From the NCBI RefSeq assembly GCF_018255755.1, contig NZ_CP073766.1:124001-188000 (forward strand): a DNA stretch of 64,000 nt, read 5' to 3'. Made by a program: the position numbers and the translations under genes. How positions within the stretch are numbered: position 1 is the first letter of the stretch; every line of letters starts with the position of its first letter. The stretch is from Chitinophaga sp. HK235 (lineage in GTDB: Bacteria; Bacteroidota; Bacteroidia; Chitinophagales; Chitinophagaceae). Shown in pieces: positions 52,701 to 60,775 of this stretch. The notes below the pieces were generated by a model that was given only the letters and a program-made list of their open reading frames with translations, searched no databases and was not told the origin of the DNA.

Positions 52701-55700
52701 TCGGCGGCGATTCCATCATGGCCATACAGATGGTCAGCCGCGCAAAAAAAGCCGGCATCATCCTCAAAGTAAACGACCTGTATAAATACCAGACGATAAA
52801 AGAGCTGTCTAAGCATACGCAGGATGCGGTAAGGACTATCAGTGAACAGGGGATACTGGAGGGCGAGGCACCATTACTGCCTATACAGCATTATTTCTTT
52901 GAACAGGCATATCACGAACCCGGTCATTTCAATCAGTCGGTGTTGCTGACGGTGCCTAAGCATATTACGGCGACGGTATTACAGGATGCGGTGGAGCTCC
53001 TGTATCAGCAACATGATGCTTTACGCTTACGATATGTGCTGAAAGATGAAAAATATCAAGGGGTATACGATACCACCATTCCGGCGCTGGATAGGGTAAA
53101 CGCCGGAACAGCAGCGGAGATCACCGCTATCAGTGAGGCATATCAAAAGAAAATTTCCATCGAAACCGGCAGCCTGGCAAAATTTGTATTCATTGAAACG
53201 CCATCCGGCGATGTTGCCAACCGGTTGTTCATTTGTATACATCACTTAGGCGTCGACGGCGTGTCCTGGCGTATCCTGACAGATGACCTATCTGCTTACA
53301 TCCAAACACTGAGCGCAGGTAAAACAGTCGTCCCCGGATCTAAAACCACTTCGTACCGTCAATGGCAGGCCCGGTTGAAGGAGTATTTGTTCAATGATGA
53401 AGCGGAATACTGGAACAGGGTGCTTTCCCGGTCAACTGCCCTTCCGCAGGACTATGAATTTGAGCGCCGTTCCGCCCGGCATTCCTACAGTGTACAGACT
53501 GTCGTGCTTTCGGGGGAAGAGACCCGGAGCCTGCTGCTGGAATGCAATGAAGCTTTCGGAACGGAAATCAATGACCTGCTGCTGAGCGCACTGGCCATTT
53601 CGCTGGCGGAAGCATTCAGGGAAAAGCAGTTTGTCATCGGCCTGGAAGGCCACGGAAGAGAACAGCTGTATGATGATGTGGACGTAAGCAATACCATTGG
53701 ATGGTTTACGACGCTGTATCCCGTATTACTGGAAGCTTTCCCCGACGACATAGAGTCCACGCTCGTACAGGTGAAGGAAAACTTGAGAAGCGTTCCCCAT
53801 AAAGGGATCGGATATGGTGTGCTGCGGTACCTGTCGGAAGATGAAGCAGTAAGAAAACAATTGTCGAAAGATATTGAACAAGTGGTATTTAACTATTTCG
53901 GTCAAATCGGCGGGGACATAGCATCTTCAGAACAAATACTGGGCATCGCCAAAGAACATAAAGGAACGGAGATCAGTGAAGAAAATCACCACGGAAGTAA
54001 AATTGCCATCAATGGGCTGATGATGAATAATTGCCTGAAGATTAATATCAGCTACGATACGAACCGGTATGCGGAGGAGACAATAGCTGCGCTGGCAGAA
54101 CTTTACAGGCAAAGTTTGCAACAGATCATCTCTTTGTGTAAAGAGGCCACAGTTGTTACCAAAACTCCTGCTGACTATGGGTTGAACGGGATGGTGTCTT
54201 ACCGTGATTTAAAACAGTTCGTCAAAGAGCAGGCAGTAGCTGATTTGTACAGACTTAGCCCCTTGCAGGAGGGCATCCTTTTCCATAGCCTGTTTGATAA
54301 TGATCCGCATGCCTATGTATTCCAGACGAGCTTTGACCTGCGCGGCGACTTCAATGAAACGGCGTTTATACAGGCATGGGAATATGTGGTGGCCAAACAC
54401 AGTATCCTGCGGACTTCTTTCCATATTTCGCCATTTGAAGCCCCTGTACAATGCGTACATGAGAAAATAACGCTGCCGGTGACCATACTGGATTACACCA
54501 ATGTGGAAGATGCGCCGGCAAAGGTGAACGAGCTGCTGAAAATAGACGCCAGAACGCCTTTTGATTTGAGTAATGCCCCGCTTTTCAGGTTGACCGTCAT
54601 TAAGACCGGCCCCGCTATTGTGAAAGTGGTATACGCCATTCATCACATCATTGCAGATGGATGGTCCGGCCCTGTCATTTTTAGCGAATGTTTCCGGGCT
54701 TATGAGCAGGCCGTGCAAAATGGCCATGTGCCGGCGCCGGAAAAAATCGATCACTATAAGGCGTACCTGGATTTCATCGGAAGAAGGGATGTGTCGAAGA
54801 CACGACACTACTGGCAGGAGCAGTTAAAACAGCTGGATACCGCCAGCCTGTTGCCTTTCATTAATGATAAGGAAAGAAACAAGACCTTCGGTAATACCGC
54901 CCGCAGCTTTACAAAACAGGAGACATATGTGGCAAAGCTGGAGGCTTTTGCCCGCAAAAACAATCTTACTGTTAATACCATCGTTCAGGGAGCCTGGTCG
55001 TATTTGTTGTCCCGGTATGTTAATCACCAGACAGTGGTGTTCGGAACGGTGATTTCAGGCCGGTCCACCGAAATAGAAGAAGTGGAAAGCAAGGTCGGAC
55101 TGTATATCAATACCATTCCGTTGTGCACTACGTTGCACGCCGGGGAAGCGATCGTACCGTGGCTGACGGAGTTGCAGCGTACGCAAACTATCTCCCGGGA
55201 AGAATATGGGTATGCATCGCTGGCTGATATCCAGAAGCAGAGTCCTGTGAAGGGCATTTTGTTTGACAGCCTGCTGGTTTTTGAAAACTATCCCGTCGAT
55301 GCGATCAAGGCGGTCAAATCACAGCTGGATATAGACAATGTCCGGGTGAAACAGCAAAACAACTATCTGCTGACCATTTCGGTGAACCATTATCAGGAAA
55401 CGAAGCTCAATATCACTTTTGAATACAATTCAACGCTGTTGTCAGAAAGCATCATCGACATGATAGAAGGACACTTCAAAGTTATGCTGGATGCTATTTT
55501 GGAAGAAACGAAGATCGGAGCGCTGGATTTGCTCACTGCTGCCGAAAAGGAAGAGCTGGTGCTTACTCATAATCAATCTCCTCAGGCGGTTGATGATACA
55601 GCCAATGTAGTAGCACTGTTTAAGCGGCAGGCTATTGCTACGCCTGAAAAACCGGCCTTGCGGTATAAAAACCGGGTGGTTTCCTATGCGGAGCTCAACC

Positions 55701-58700
55701 GGCTGTCAGATCAGGTGGCAAAACACCTGACCAATAAATGCGCGGTGAAAAAAGGCGCCGTTGTCGGTTTTAAATTAGATCGCGATGAATGGGAAGTGAT
55801 CACCGTGTTAGGCATCTTAAAAGCCGGCGCTGCCTATCTTCCCATAGCCCCTGACGTTACTCCTGCCAGAGAAGCATTCATTTTACAGGACGCCGGCATC
55901 GCGGTGTTGATTACAAATACCAATTATCTGTTCGATCTGACGGACTATCAGGGGATCATATTTGCTATTGATGTGGAACTCGAAGCATCGGAAGGTGCTG
56001 TAGAGACAAGGATTGATCAAAATGATTTAGCCTATATCCTCTATACTTCCGGCTCTACCGGTGTACCTAAAGGAGTGATGATCACTCATGGTTCACTGGT
56101 GAACTATCTGCTGTGGGCGAAAACCATGTATCTGGGCAACGAGTTGTCCAGTGGCGATTTCGGGCTGTTTACCACTTTGTCGTTTGACCTGACCGTGACC
56201 AGTTTAATGCTGCCGCTGATCAGTGGTAATACGTTGGAGATATTTGAGAAAGGGCAGGTGTCAGCTATTTTAAAGCAATATTTTGAAAGTAATATTTCCT
56301 GCATCAAGCTGACACCAGCGCATATCAGTTTGCTGCAGGAACTGGAACTTTCCCAAACCGGGGTAGAACTGGCCATTGTAGGTGGAGACGCGCTGCTGCA
56401 ACATCATGTGGACATCCTGCGGAGCCTCAACCCGGACATGAAGATCTATAACGAGTACGGCCCTACGGAGGCAACCGTTGGTTGTATGATTTACGAAGTA
56501 CCTTTTACTGCGGAAACCATCTCCATTGGGCGGCCGGCCTTCAATACACAGATCTATCTGTTGAATGACCGGAACCAGTTGCAGCCTAAATACACCATCG
56601 GGGAAATCTGCATCGGCGGGGCAGGGCTGGCCAAAGGTTACGTGAATCAATCAGCACTGACGGCGGAAAAATTCATTCATGCTCCTTTTGGCACCGGCGA
56701 CCGGATTTATAAAACGGGCGATCTGGCCATCCGCAATGCCGATGGCAGCCTGTTGTACCTGGGCAGAAAAGACAATCAGGTGAAGATCCGTGGTTACCGG
56801 ATTGAATTGGGAGAGATAGAAGCGTGCCTCTGCACTCACAAAGAGGTGTCCGAAGCAGTGGTGATTCCGGTAGATGCCGGTCACGGAAAAGAATTGGTGG
56901 CCTGTCTGGTATCCGGCAGCTCCCTGACGATCAATGACCTCAGAAGTTATCTGTCGAAGCAGCTACCGGAATACATGGTCCCTTCCCGTTTTGTGAAACT
57001 GGATAAAATCCCGTTGACGGCCAACGGTAAAGTTGACAGGGAAGTACTGCTGACAGCCGGCCAGTCTGAAATCACCTCCGGTATTGAATATCTGGCGGCA
57101 TCTACGGCAGTTGAGAAAGAACTGGCGACCATCTGGCAGGAACATCTGGAAGTGGACAGGGTTGGCATTAAAGACGATTATTTCCAGCTGGGCGGCGATT
57201 CTATCAAAATGATCCGCCTGATCAGCAAAATCAACAAGACATTCAAAATAGATCTTCCAATCGGTATCTTTTATGAAAAGCCCACGATAGCAGCGTTGTC
57301 GGAGTTTATCTCTCAACATGAATCTGCTGGTAAACCGGACTATGAGCTGATTAACCGGATAGAAGCGGATTTAGCGCAACTGGAATCGACCGTGTTGCAA
57401 GCGTATCCCGATCCTGAGAATATTGCCGCCGTTTATCCGATGAGCGATATACAGGTTGGCATGGCCATTACCAGTCAGGTGGCAGTGCACCGTGGCGACT
57501 TTGGCGTTTATCATGACCAGTTCCTGTTCCCGCTGGGTGTAATAGATCTGTCGCGGCTGGAAAAAGCTATGGAGCGCATGGCAGACAAACATGAGACCTT
57601 CCGGACTACATATCATTTGTATGAATACGGTAGCCCTGTACAGATCATTCACCGGAAAGTCCCGGTGGGCATTGGTTATAAAGATCTGTCGTCGTTGTCC
57701 GGAGCGGAGCAGGAGGCGTATATACGTGATTTTCTGGCCGATGAAAGGATCAATAACAGTTTTGATGTGACGAAAGCCCCGCTGTGGCGGATCACGATAT
57801 TGCAGATCGGAGCAGCGGATACGCTTTTTGTTTTCCAGTTCCATCATGCCATCATGGATGGATGGGGACAGAATAATTTCAAAGTGGAGTTGTTCCGGAT
57901 ATACAAAGCCCTTGAAACAGCAGAAGACTATCGTCCGGAACCGCTGAAGTGCGGCATGCGCGATAGCATACTGTCCGATTTGATGGAGCTGGAAAGTGAG
58001 AGTAGTAAGACTTTCTGGCAGAATAACATGCAGGACTACAAGCGGCTGGACATTTTATCGGAGGAGCCGGCCGATAAACAGGCATCGCGGGCATATCCCA
58101 AAGACTTCAGTACAAGGTTACTGGAAAAATGCAAACAGGATAAGGTAACCCCCAAAGCACTGTTTTTAAGTGGTTACCTGTATGTACTGGGGATGCTTTC
58201 TTATGAAACAGATATGACTGTGGGGGTAGTGACGCATAAACGACCCATTACAGAAGACGGAGATAAATTGCTGGGCTGCTTTTTAAACTCTGTTCCTTTC
58301 CGTTTTGATGTTGCTTTCTCCAAAGGGCTCTCCTGGAAAGGATTTGTTCATCAGGTGGAAAGATCGCTGAATGAGCTGAAAGGCAAAGACCGGATGCCGT
58401 TGAATACCATAGCGGAACTTGCCGGGGAAGAAGCCACGGAGAATCCCTTCTTTGATGTGATCTTTAACTATGTGAATTTTCACGTCATCAGTGAATTGTA
58501 TGATGATGAAGATTTCCGGGAACAACAGTCTCAAAGGGAAATCAAAGCGCTCTCCTATGAAAGTTATGAAAGGACCAATACGTATCTGGACCTGATCGTC
58601 AACCAGACGCTGGACAATGTTTCCGTGATCTGTAAGCAACAACGGGAACTGAAGTCGGGGCGCACCATGGAGGACCTTCTTTTATTCTACGACAACTTTT

Positions 58701-60574
58701 TAAACAACTATCTGGAAAGGGATAACGAAGTTATCACCAGCACTGCCGTTATTTCAGCAGAAGAACGGGAAAAGCTATTTGAGTTCGGGCATCATTATTC
58801 ATCTTCCGATCATCAAGTGGAAACATTGGTCGGCCTGTTTGAAAAACAGGTATTTGCTACTCCTGATAACGTCGCGCTGGTATTTGATAACAGGCAATAC
58901 ACCTATCTGGAACTGGATGAGCTGGCGAATAAATTTGCCAACTACCTGCATGGCCAGGCGGGGGTTGTTGAAGGAGACTTCGTGGCGCTGCAGCTGGAAA
59001 AAAGTGAATGGATGATCGTGGCTGTTCTCGGTACATTGAAAACAGGGGCAGGTTACGTTCCTATAGATCCCGGCTATCCCGACGGCCGGATTGCCTACCT
59101 GAAAGAGGACAGTCAATGCAGGCTGTGTATCGATGACGAAGCGATCAATCGATTTATCCATATACAGGAATCCCTGCCGGCAACGTGGAAAACCACTGTC
59201 CGTTCTGAAAACGTGGCGTATGTGATTTACACTTCCGGGTCAACAGGAATGCCCAAAGGAGTAGCCGTAACGCACGCCGGTGTAGTAAACACCATCCTCG
59301 CTCAGATAACAGAATTTGAGATCAACGAACACCGGAAGGTCTTGCAGTTTGCTTCCCTGTCATTTGATGCCTCCGTATCTGAAATTTTTACGACACTGGC
59401 CTCCGGCGCATGTCTGTTCCTGATAACAGAGGCTGCGCGCAAAACCCCTGACTTGCTGCAGGATTACATGGTGCAGCAGGGGATAGACCTCGTCACCCTG
59501 CCTCCGGCCTATTTAAAAATAATGGACATCAGTAACCTGCACACCCTGAAGATGCTGATCACTGCGGGTGAACCAGCGGATGCTGAAAAGATATCTGAAT
59601 ACCTGGCGCTTAACGCCGGCGCATATATTAACGCCTACGGCCCTACGGAAACGAGCATATGCGCTACCCTTTTCAAAGCACATACCGCAGCAGCGATCAA
59701 AAGCAGGGTAGTGCCTGTCGGTAAGCCTTTAACCAATGTTAAGCTCTATATTCTGGATGATAATAAAAATATGGCGCCGTTGGGTGTCATGGGAGAAATA
59801 TACATTGGTGGCGCGGGTCTTGCCAAAGAATATCTGCACCGTCCGGAATTAACAGCCGAAAAGTTTATCAGTAGCCCGCTGCATGCCCACGAACGCCTGT
59901 ACCGGACCGGTGATTTTGGAAGATGGTTGCCCGACGGGAACATCGTATTCTTCGGCAGAAAAGATGAACAGGTGAAAATAAGAGGCTACAGAATTGAACC
60001 GGGAGAAATTGAAAGCCAGCTCCTGTTAATGCCTGAAATCAAAGAAGCAGTTGTGATGCCGGTCACACCTGAAGCAGGTGAGAAAGAGTTGAGGGCCTAT
60101 TTTGTAGCTGATAAGGCAATGGATGAAAGAAGCCTGCGGGACCGGTTGTCTGCAGCACTGCCAGCCTACATGCTGCCGGATAGATATATTCAGCTGAAAG
60201 CAATACCACTGACGCCTAACGGGAAAATCGACCGGCAACACCTCCTGAATATGGAAAGCACAGCGCCCGCTGCCGGCAATAGCCACATACCACCTAAAGA
60301 TGAGCTGGAAAAGAAACTGGCCGCGATGTGGGAGGAGGTGATTAAAAGAAAACCAGTGGGTATCAGCGACTCCTTCTTCGATATGGGCGGTAACAGCCTG
60401 AAAGCCATGCAGCTGGTGACGAGGATGAGACAAGAACTGAACGTGGATATCGATATTTTAATGTTATATCAAAACCCCACCATCGGGAAAATTAAAATAC
60501 CGCTCGAAAACCTGATGTGGGCAAAAGCCCGGTTCGATAAGGATGAAAATGAGATGGAGCAATTTTCATTCTAA
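49523..60574 (+). CDS. Three-module NRPS paralogous to the preceding gene, TubC docking-C-A-T-E-C-A-T-C-A-T
   Basis: A 3683-residue synthetase with the same architecture as the protein from 38350. Order: docking (1-60), C1 (78-513, HHIISDG), A1 (533-1013), T1 (GGDS), E (1116-1537, HHLGVDG), C2 (1573-2003, LSPLQEGI and HHIIADG, DCL type), A2 (2025-2510), T2 (GGDS), C3 (2632-3090, HHAIMDG), A3 (3102-3570), T3 (GGNS). Codes: A1 DVWSVAMVHK (threonine/serine-like, followed by E), A2 DLTKIGEVGK (asparagine), A3 DASTIAAICK (matches tyrosine codes such as DASTVAAVCK). The central block from E to C3 is almost the same DNA as in the neighbour, whereas the cores of A1 and A3 differ, so the pair arose by duplication followed by adenylation swaps. 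The start is fixed: an in-frame TGA stands two codons upstream. The gap to the previous stop is 46 bases. The tail ends ENEMEQFSF. Confidence 0.97.
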   Translation: MKALFKNNDIHQLLESLIEKGIYVARENDNLKIRFNGEKLPDDVVSMIRENKEALLTYFKKQDRATSKHVIEKVEERASYPLSSAQKRLWTLYQIDGGGTAYNMPSRIFMSGKYDIDCFKKAICATIERHEILRTVFVMDDSGEVQQRVMDREALGFEIGYVDFRGDDDNANAYIEKDSYRPFDLENGPLLRATLLQVSEDRYVFYYNMHHIISDGWSMGVLERDVMRYYEAFKSGGAVKLPELSIQYKDYAAWQLSRLETELYTEDRTYWLEKLAGQLPLLELPAYKIRPKVKTYEGRVLSAGIPQLAVKALHQYCQDRGGSLFMGLLTIWNVLCYRYTSQGDIVTGTAVAGREHSDLEDQIGFYVNTLALRNQIDPHVSFETVFDRIKENTQEAFEHQQYPFDRLAEDLRVKQDISRSLLFDAMLVLQNATERRFNTGIRDDEFDHITDHGYMASKFDIELIFQEMENGLRMCVNYNTDVYDYEMIAGLIVHYKCLLAALPENPGACVGTVDFLSVNEKEILLNQVNANDTKYPKDKSIVALLAEQAGRTPDNTALVMEDREWSYRELDACSNRLAHYLITHHHVAPEELVGIKLERSEWMVVAILAVLKTGAAYVPIDPGYPQERITYIEEDCGCKVVVTAELMEAFRQETQLSETLPPVEMGTHTLAYIIYTSGSTGQPKGVMIEHGNVISLLYSCFGEYRFSPEDRWTLFHSYSFDVSVWEIFGCLLTGGTLLVLTREETRDLKKLTELMVRHRITVFSQTPSAFYNFVAMDGHVPTLRYIVFAGEALNPLKVALWSARNPEAKLVNMYGITETTVHVTYKLLTTGDMTVPVSNIGKPMAFANCYILSPERALLPYGASGELYVSGDGLARGYLNREELTRERFIAHPFREGERLYKSGDLARWLPDGNMEFLGRNDNQVKIRGYRIELGEIENALQDLDCIKQAVVIARKYTDNTRLIAYIMPDGPYQKSDIQEYLRQRLPEYMVPGVFVELSAIPLTVNGKVDKKQLPDPVAEDLFLETYEPAQTPYQQQILDVWKDLLRQQRIGINDSFFNLGGDSIMAIQMVSRAKKAGIILKVNDLYKYQTIKELSKHTQDAVRTISEQGILEGEAPLLPIQHYFFEQAYHEPGHFNQSVLLTVPKHITATVLQDAVELLYQQHDALRLRYVLKDEKYQGVYDTTIPALDRVNAGTAAEITAISEAYQKKISIETGSLAKFVFIETPSGDVANRLFICIHHLGVDGVSWRILTDDLSAYIQTLSAGKTVVPGSKTTSYRQWQARLKEYLFNDEAEYWNRVLSRSTALPQDYEFERRSARHSYSVQTVVLSGEETRSLLLECNEAFGTEINDLLLSALAISLAEAFREKQFVIGLEGHGREQLYDDVDVSNTIGWFTTLYPVLLEAFPDDIESTLVQVKENLRSVPHKGIGYGVLRYLSEDEAVRKQLSKDIEQVVFNYFGQIGGDIASSEQILGIAKEHKGTEISEENHHGSKIAINGLMMNNCLKINISYDTNRYAEETIAALAELYRQSLQQIISLCKEATVVTKTPADYGLNGMVSYRDLKQFVKEQAVADLYRLSPLQEGILFHSLFDNDPHAYVFQTSFDLRGDFNETAFIQAWEYVVAKHSILRTSFHISPFEAPVQCVHEKITLPVTILDYTNVEDAPAKVNELLKIDARTPFDLSNAPLFRLTVIKTGPAIVKVVYAIHHIIADGWSGPVIFSECFRAYEQAVQNGHVPAPEKIDHYKAYLDFIGRRDVSKTRHYWQEQLKQLDTASLLPFINDKERNKTFGNTARSFTKQETYVAKLEAFARKNNLTVNTIVQGAWSYLLSRYVNHQTVVFGTVISGRSTEIEEVESKVGLYINTIPLCTTLHAGEAIVPWLTELQRTQTISREEYGYASLADIQKQSPVKGILFDSLLVFENYPVDAIKAVKSQLDIDNVRVKQQNNYLLTISVNHYQETKLNITFEYNSTLLSESIIDMIEGHFKVMLDAILEETKIGALDLLTAAEKEELVLTHNQSPQAVDDTANVVALFKRQAIATPEKPALRYKNRVVSYAELNRLSDQVAKHLTNKCAVKKGAVVGFKLDRDEWEVITVLGILKAGAAYLPIAPDVTPAREAFILQDAGIAVLITNTNYLFDLTDYQGIIFAIDVELEASEGAVETRIDQNDLAYILYTSGSTGVPKGVMITHGSLVNYLLWAKTMYLGNELSSGDFGLFTTLSFDLTVTSLMLPLISGNTLEIFEKGQVSAILKQYFESNISCIKLTPAHISLLQELELSQTGVELAIVGGDALLQHHVDILRSLNPDMKIYNEYGPTEATVGCMIYEVPFTAETISIGRPAFNTQIYLLNDRNQLQPKYTIGEICIGGAGLAKGYVNQSALTAEKFIHAPFGTGDRIYKTGDLAIRNADGSLLYLGRKDNQVKIRGYRIELGEIEACLCTHKEVSEAVVIPVDAGHGKELVACLVSGSSLTINDLRSYLSKQLPEYMVPSRFVKLDKIPLTANGKVDREVLLTAGQSEITSGIEYLAASTAVEKELATIWQEHLEVDRVGIKDDYFQLGGDSIKMIRLISKINKTFKIDLPIGIFYEKPTIAALSEFISQHESAGKPDYELINRIEADLAQLESTVLQAYPDPENIAAVYPMSDIQVGMAITSQVAVHRGDFGVYHDQFLFPLGVIDLSRLEKAMERMADKHETFRTTYHLYEYGSPVQIIHRKVPVGIGYKDLSSLSGAEQEAYIRDFLADERINNSFDVTKAPLWRITILQIGAADTLFVFQFHHAIMDGWGQNNFKVELFRIYKALETAEDYRPEPLKCGMRDSILSDLMELESESSKTFWQNNMQDYKRLDILSEEPADKQASRAYPKDFSTRLLEKCKQDKVTPKALFLSGYLYVLGMLSYETDMTVGVVTHKRPITEDGDKLLGCFLNSVPFRFDVAFSKGLSWKGFVHQVERSLNELKGKDRMPLNTIAELAGEEATENPFFDVIFNYVNFHVISELYDDEDFREQQSQREIKALSYESYERTNTYLDLIVNQTLDNVSVICKQQRELKSGRTMEDLLLFYDNFLNNYLERDNEVITSTAVISAEEREKLFEFGHHYSSSDHQVETLVGLFEKQVFATPDNVALVFDNRQYTYLELDELANKFANYLHGQAGVVEGDFVALQLEKSEWMIVAVLGTLKTGAGYVPIDPGYPDGRIAYLKEDSQCRLCIDDEAINRFIHIQESLPATWKTTVRSENVAYVIYTSGSTGMPKGVAVTHAGVVNTILAQITEFEINEHRKVLQFASLSFDASVSEIFTTLASGACLFLITEAARKTPDLLQDYMVQQGIDLVTLPPAYLKIMDISNLHTLKMLITAGEPADAEKISEYLALNAGAYINAYGPTETSICATLFKAHTAAAIKSRVVPVGKPLTNVKLYILDDNKNMAPLGVMGEIYIGGAGLAKEYLHRPELTAEKFISSPLHAHERLYRTGDFGRWLPDGNIVFFGRKDEQVKIRGYRIEPGEIESQLLLMPEIKEAVVMPVTPEAGEKELRAYFVADKAMDERSLRDRLSAALPAYMLPDRYIQLKAIPLTPNGKIDRQHLLNMESTAPAAGNSHIPPKDELEKKLAAMWEEVIKRKPVGISDSFFDMGGNSLKAMQLVTRMRQELNVDIDILMLYQNPTIGKIKIPLENLMWAKARFDKDENEMEQFSF
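52570..58570 (+). repeat. Large paralogous block T-E-C-A-T-C, copy 2
   Basis: Second copy of the block at 41460-47470, in the sister synthetase. Flanking A1 and A3 domains are far less similar in their cores. Confidence 0.92.
57420..58790 (+). other. Atypical C domain (C3) after the Asn module, second copy
   Basis: Nearly identical to the domain at 46320-47690 with the same YPMSDIQVGM, HRGD and HHAIMDGWG features, again between a GGDS T domain of an Asn module and an aromatic (Tyr) module. Confidence 0.7.
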
Positions 60575-60600
60575 CAAAAAAAATAAAAATCTGTAAAATC

Positions 60601-60775
60601 ATGGTGGAGGAATTAATCCATAAGCTCAGAGGGCTCAATGTGAAGGTAAATCTGGTAGGAGAACAACTGGACGTCCGGGCGCCCAAAGGCGTCATGAACG
60701 AAGCTTTGATGCAGGAAATAAGGCTGCATAAAGAAGAGCTGATCAGCTTCGTTAAAAAGAGCCATGCAGAAGAAC
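60601..60775 (+). other. TubC-type N-terminal docking domain
   Basis: About 58 residues, helix-strand-strand-helix pattern (LIHKLRGLNVKV, GEQLDVRAPKG, MQEIRLHKEELISFVKK) typical of TubC docking domains, more divergent than the two others in the window. Confidence 0.8.
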
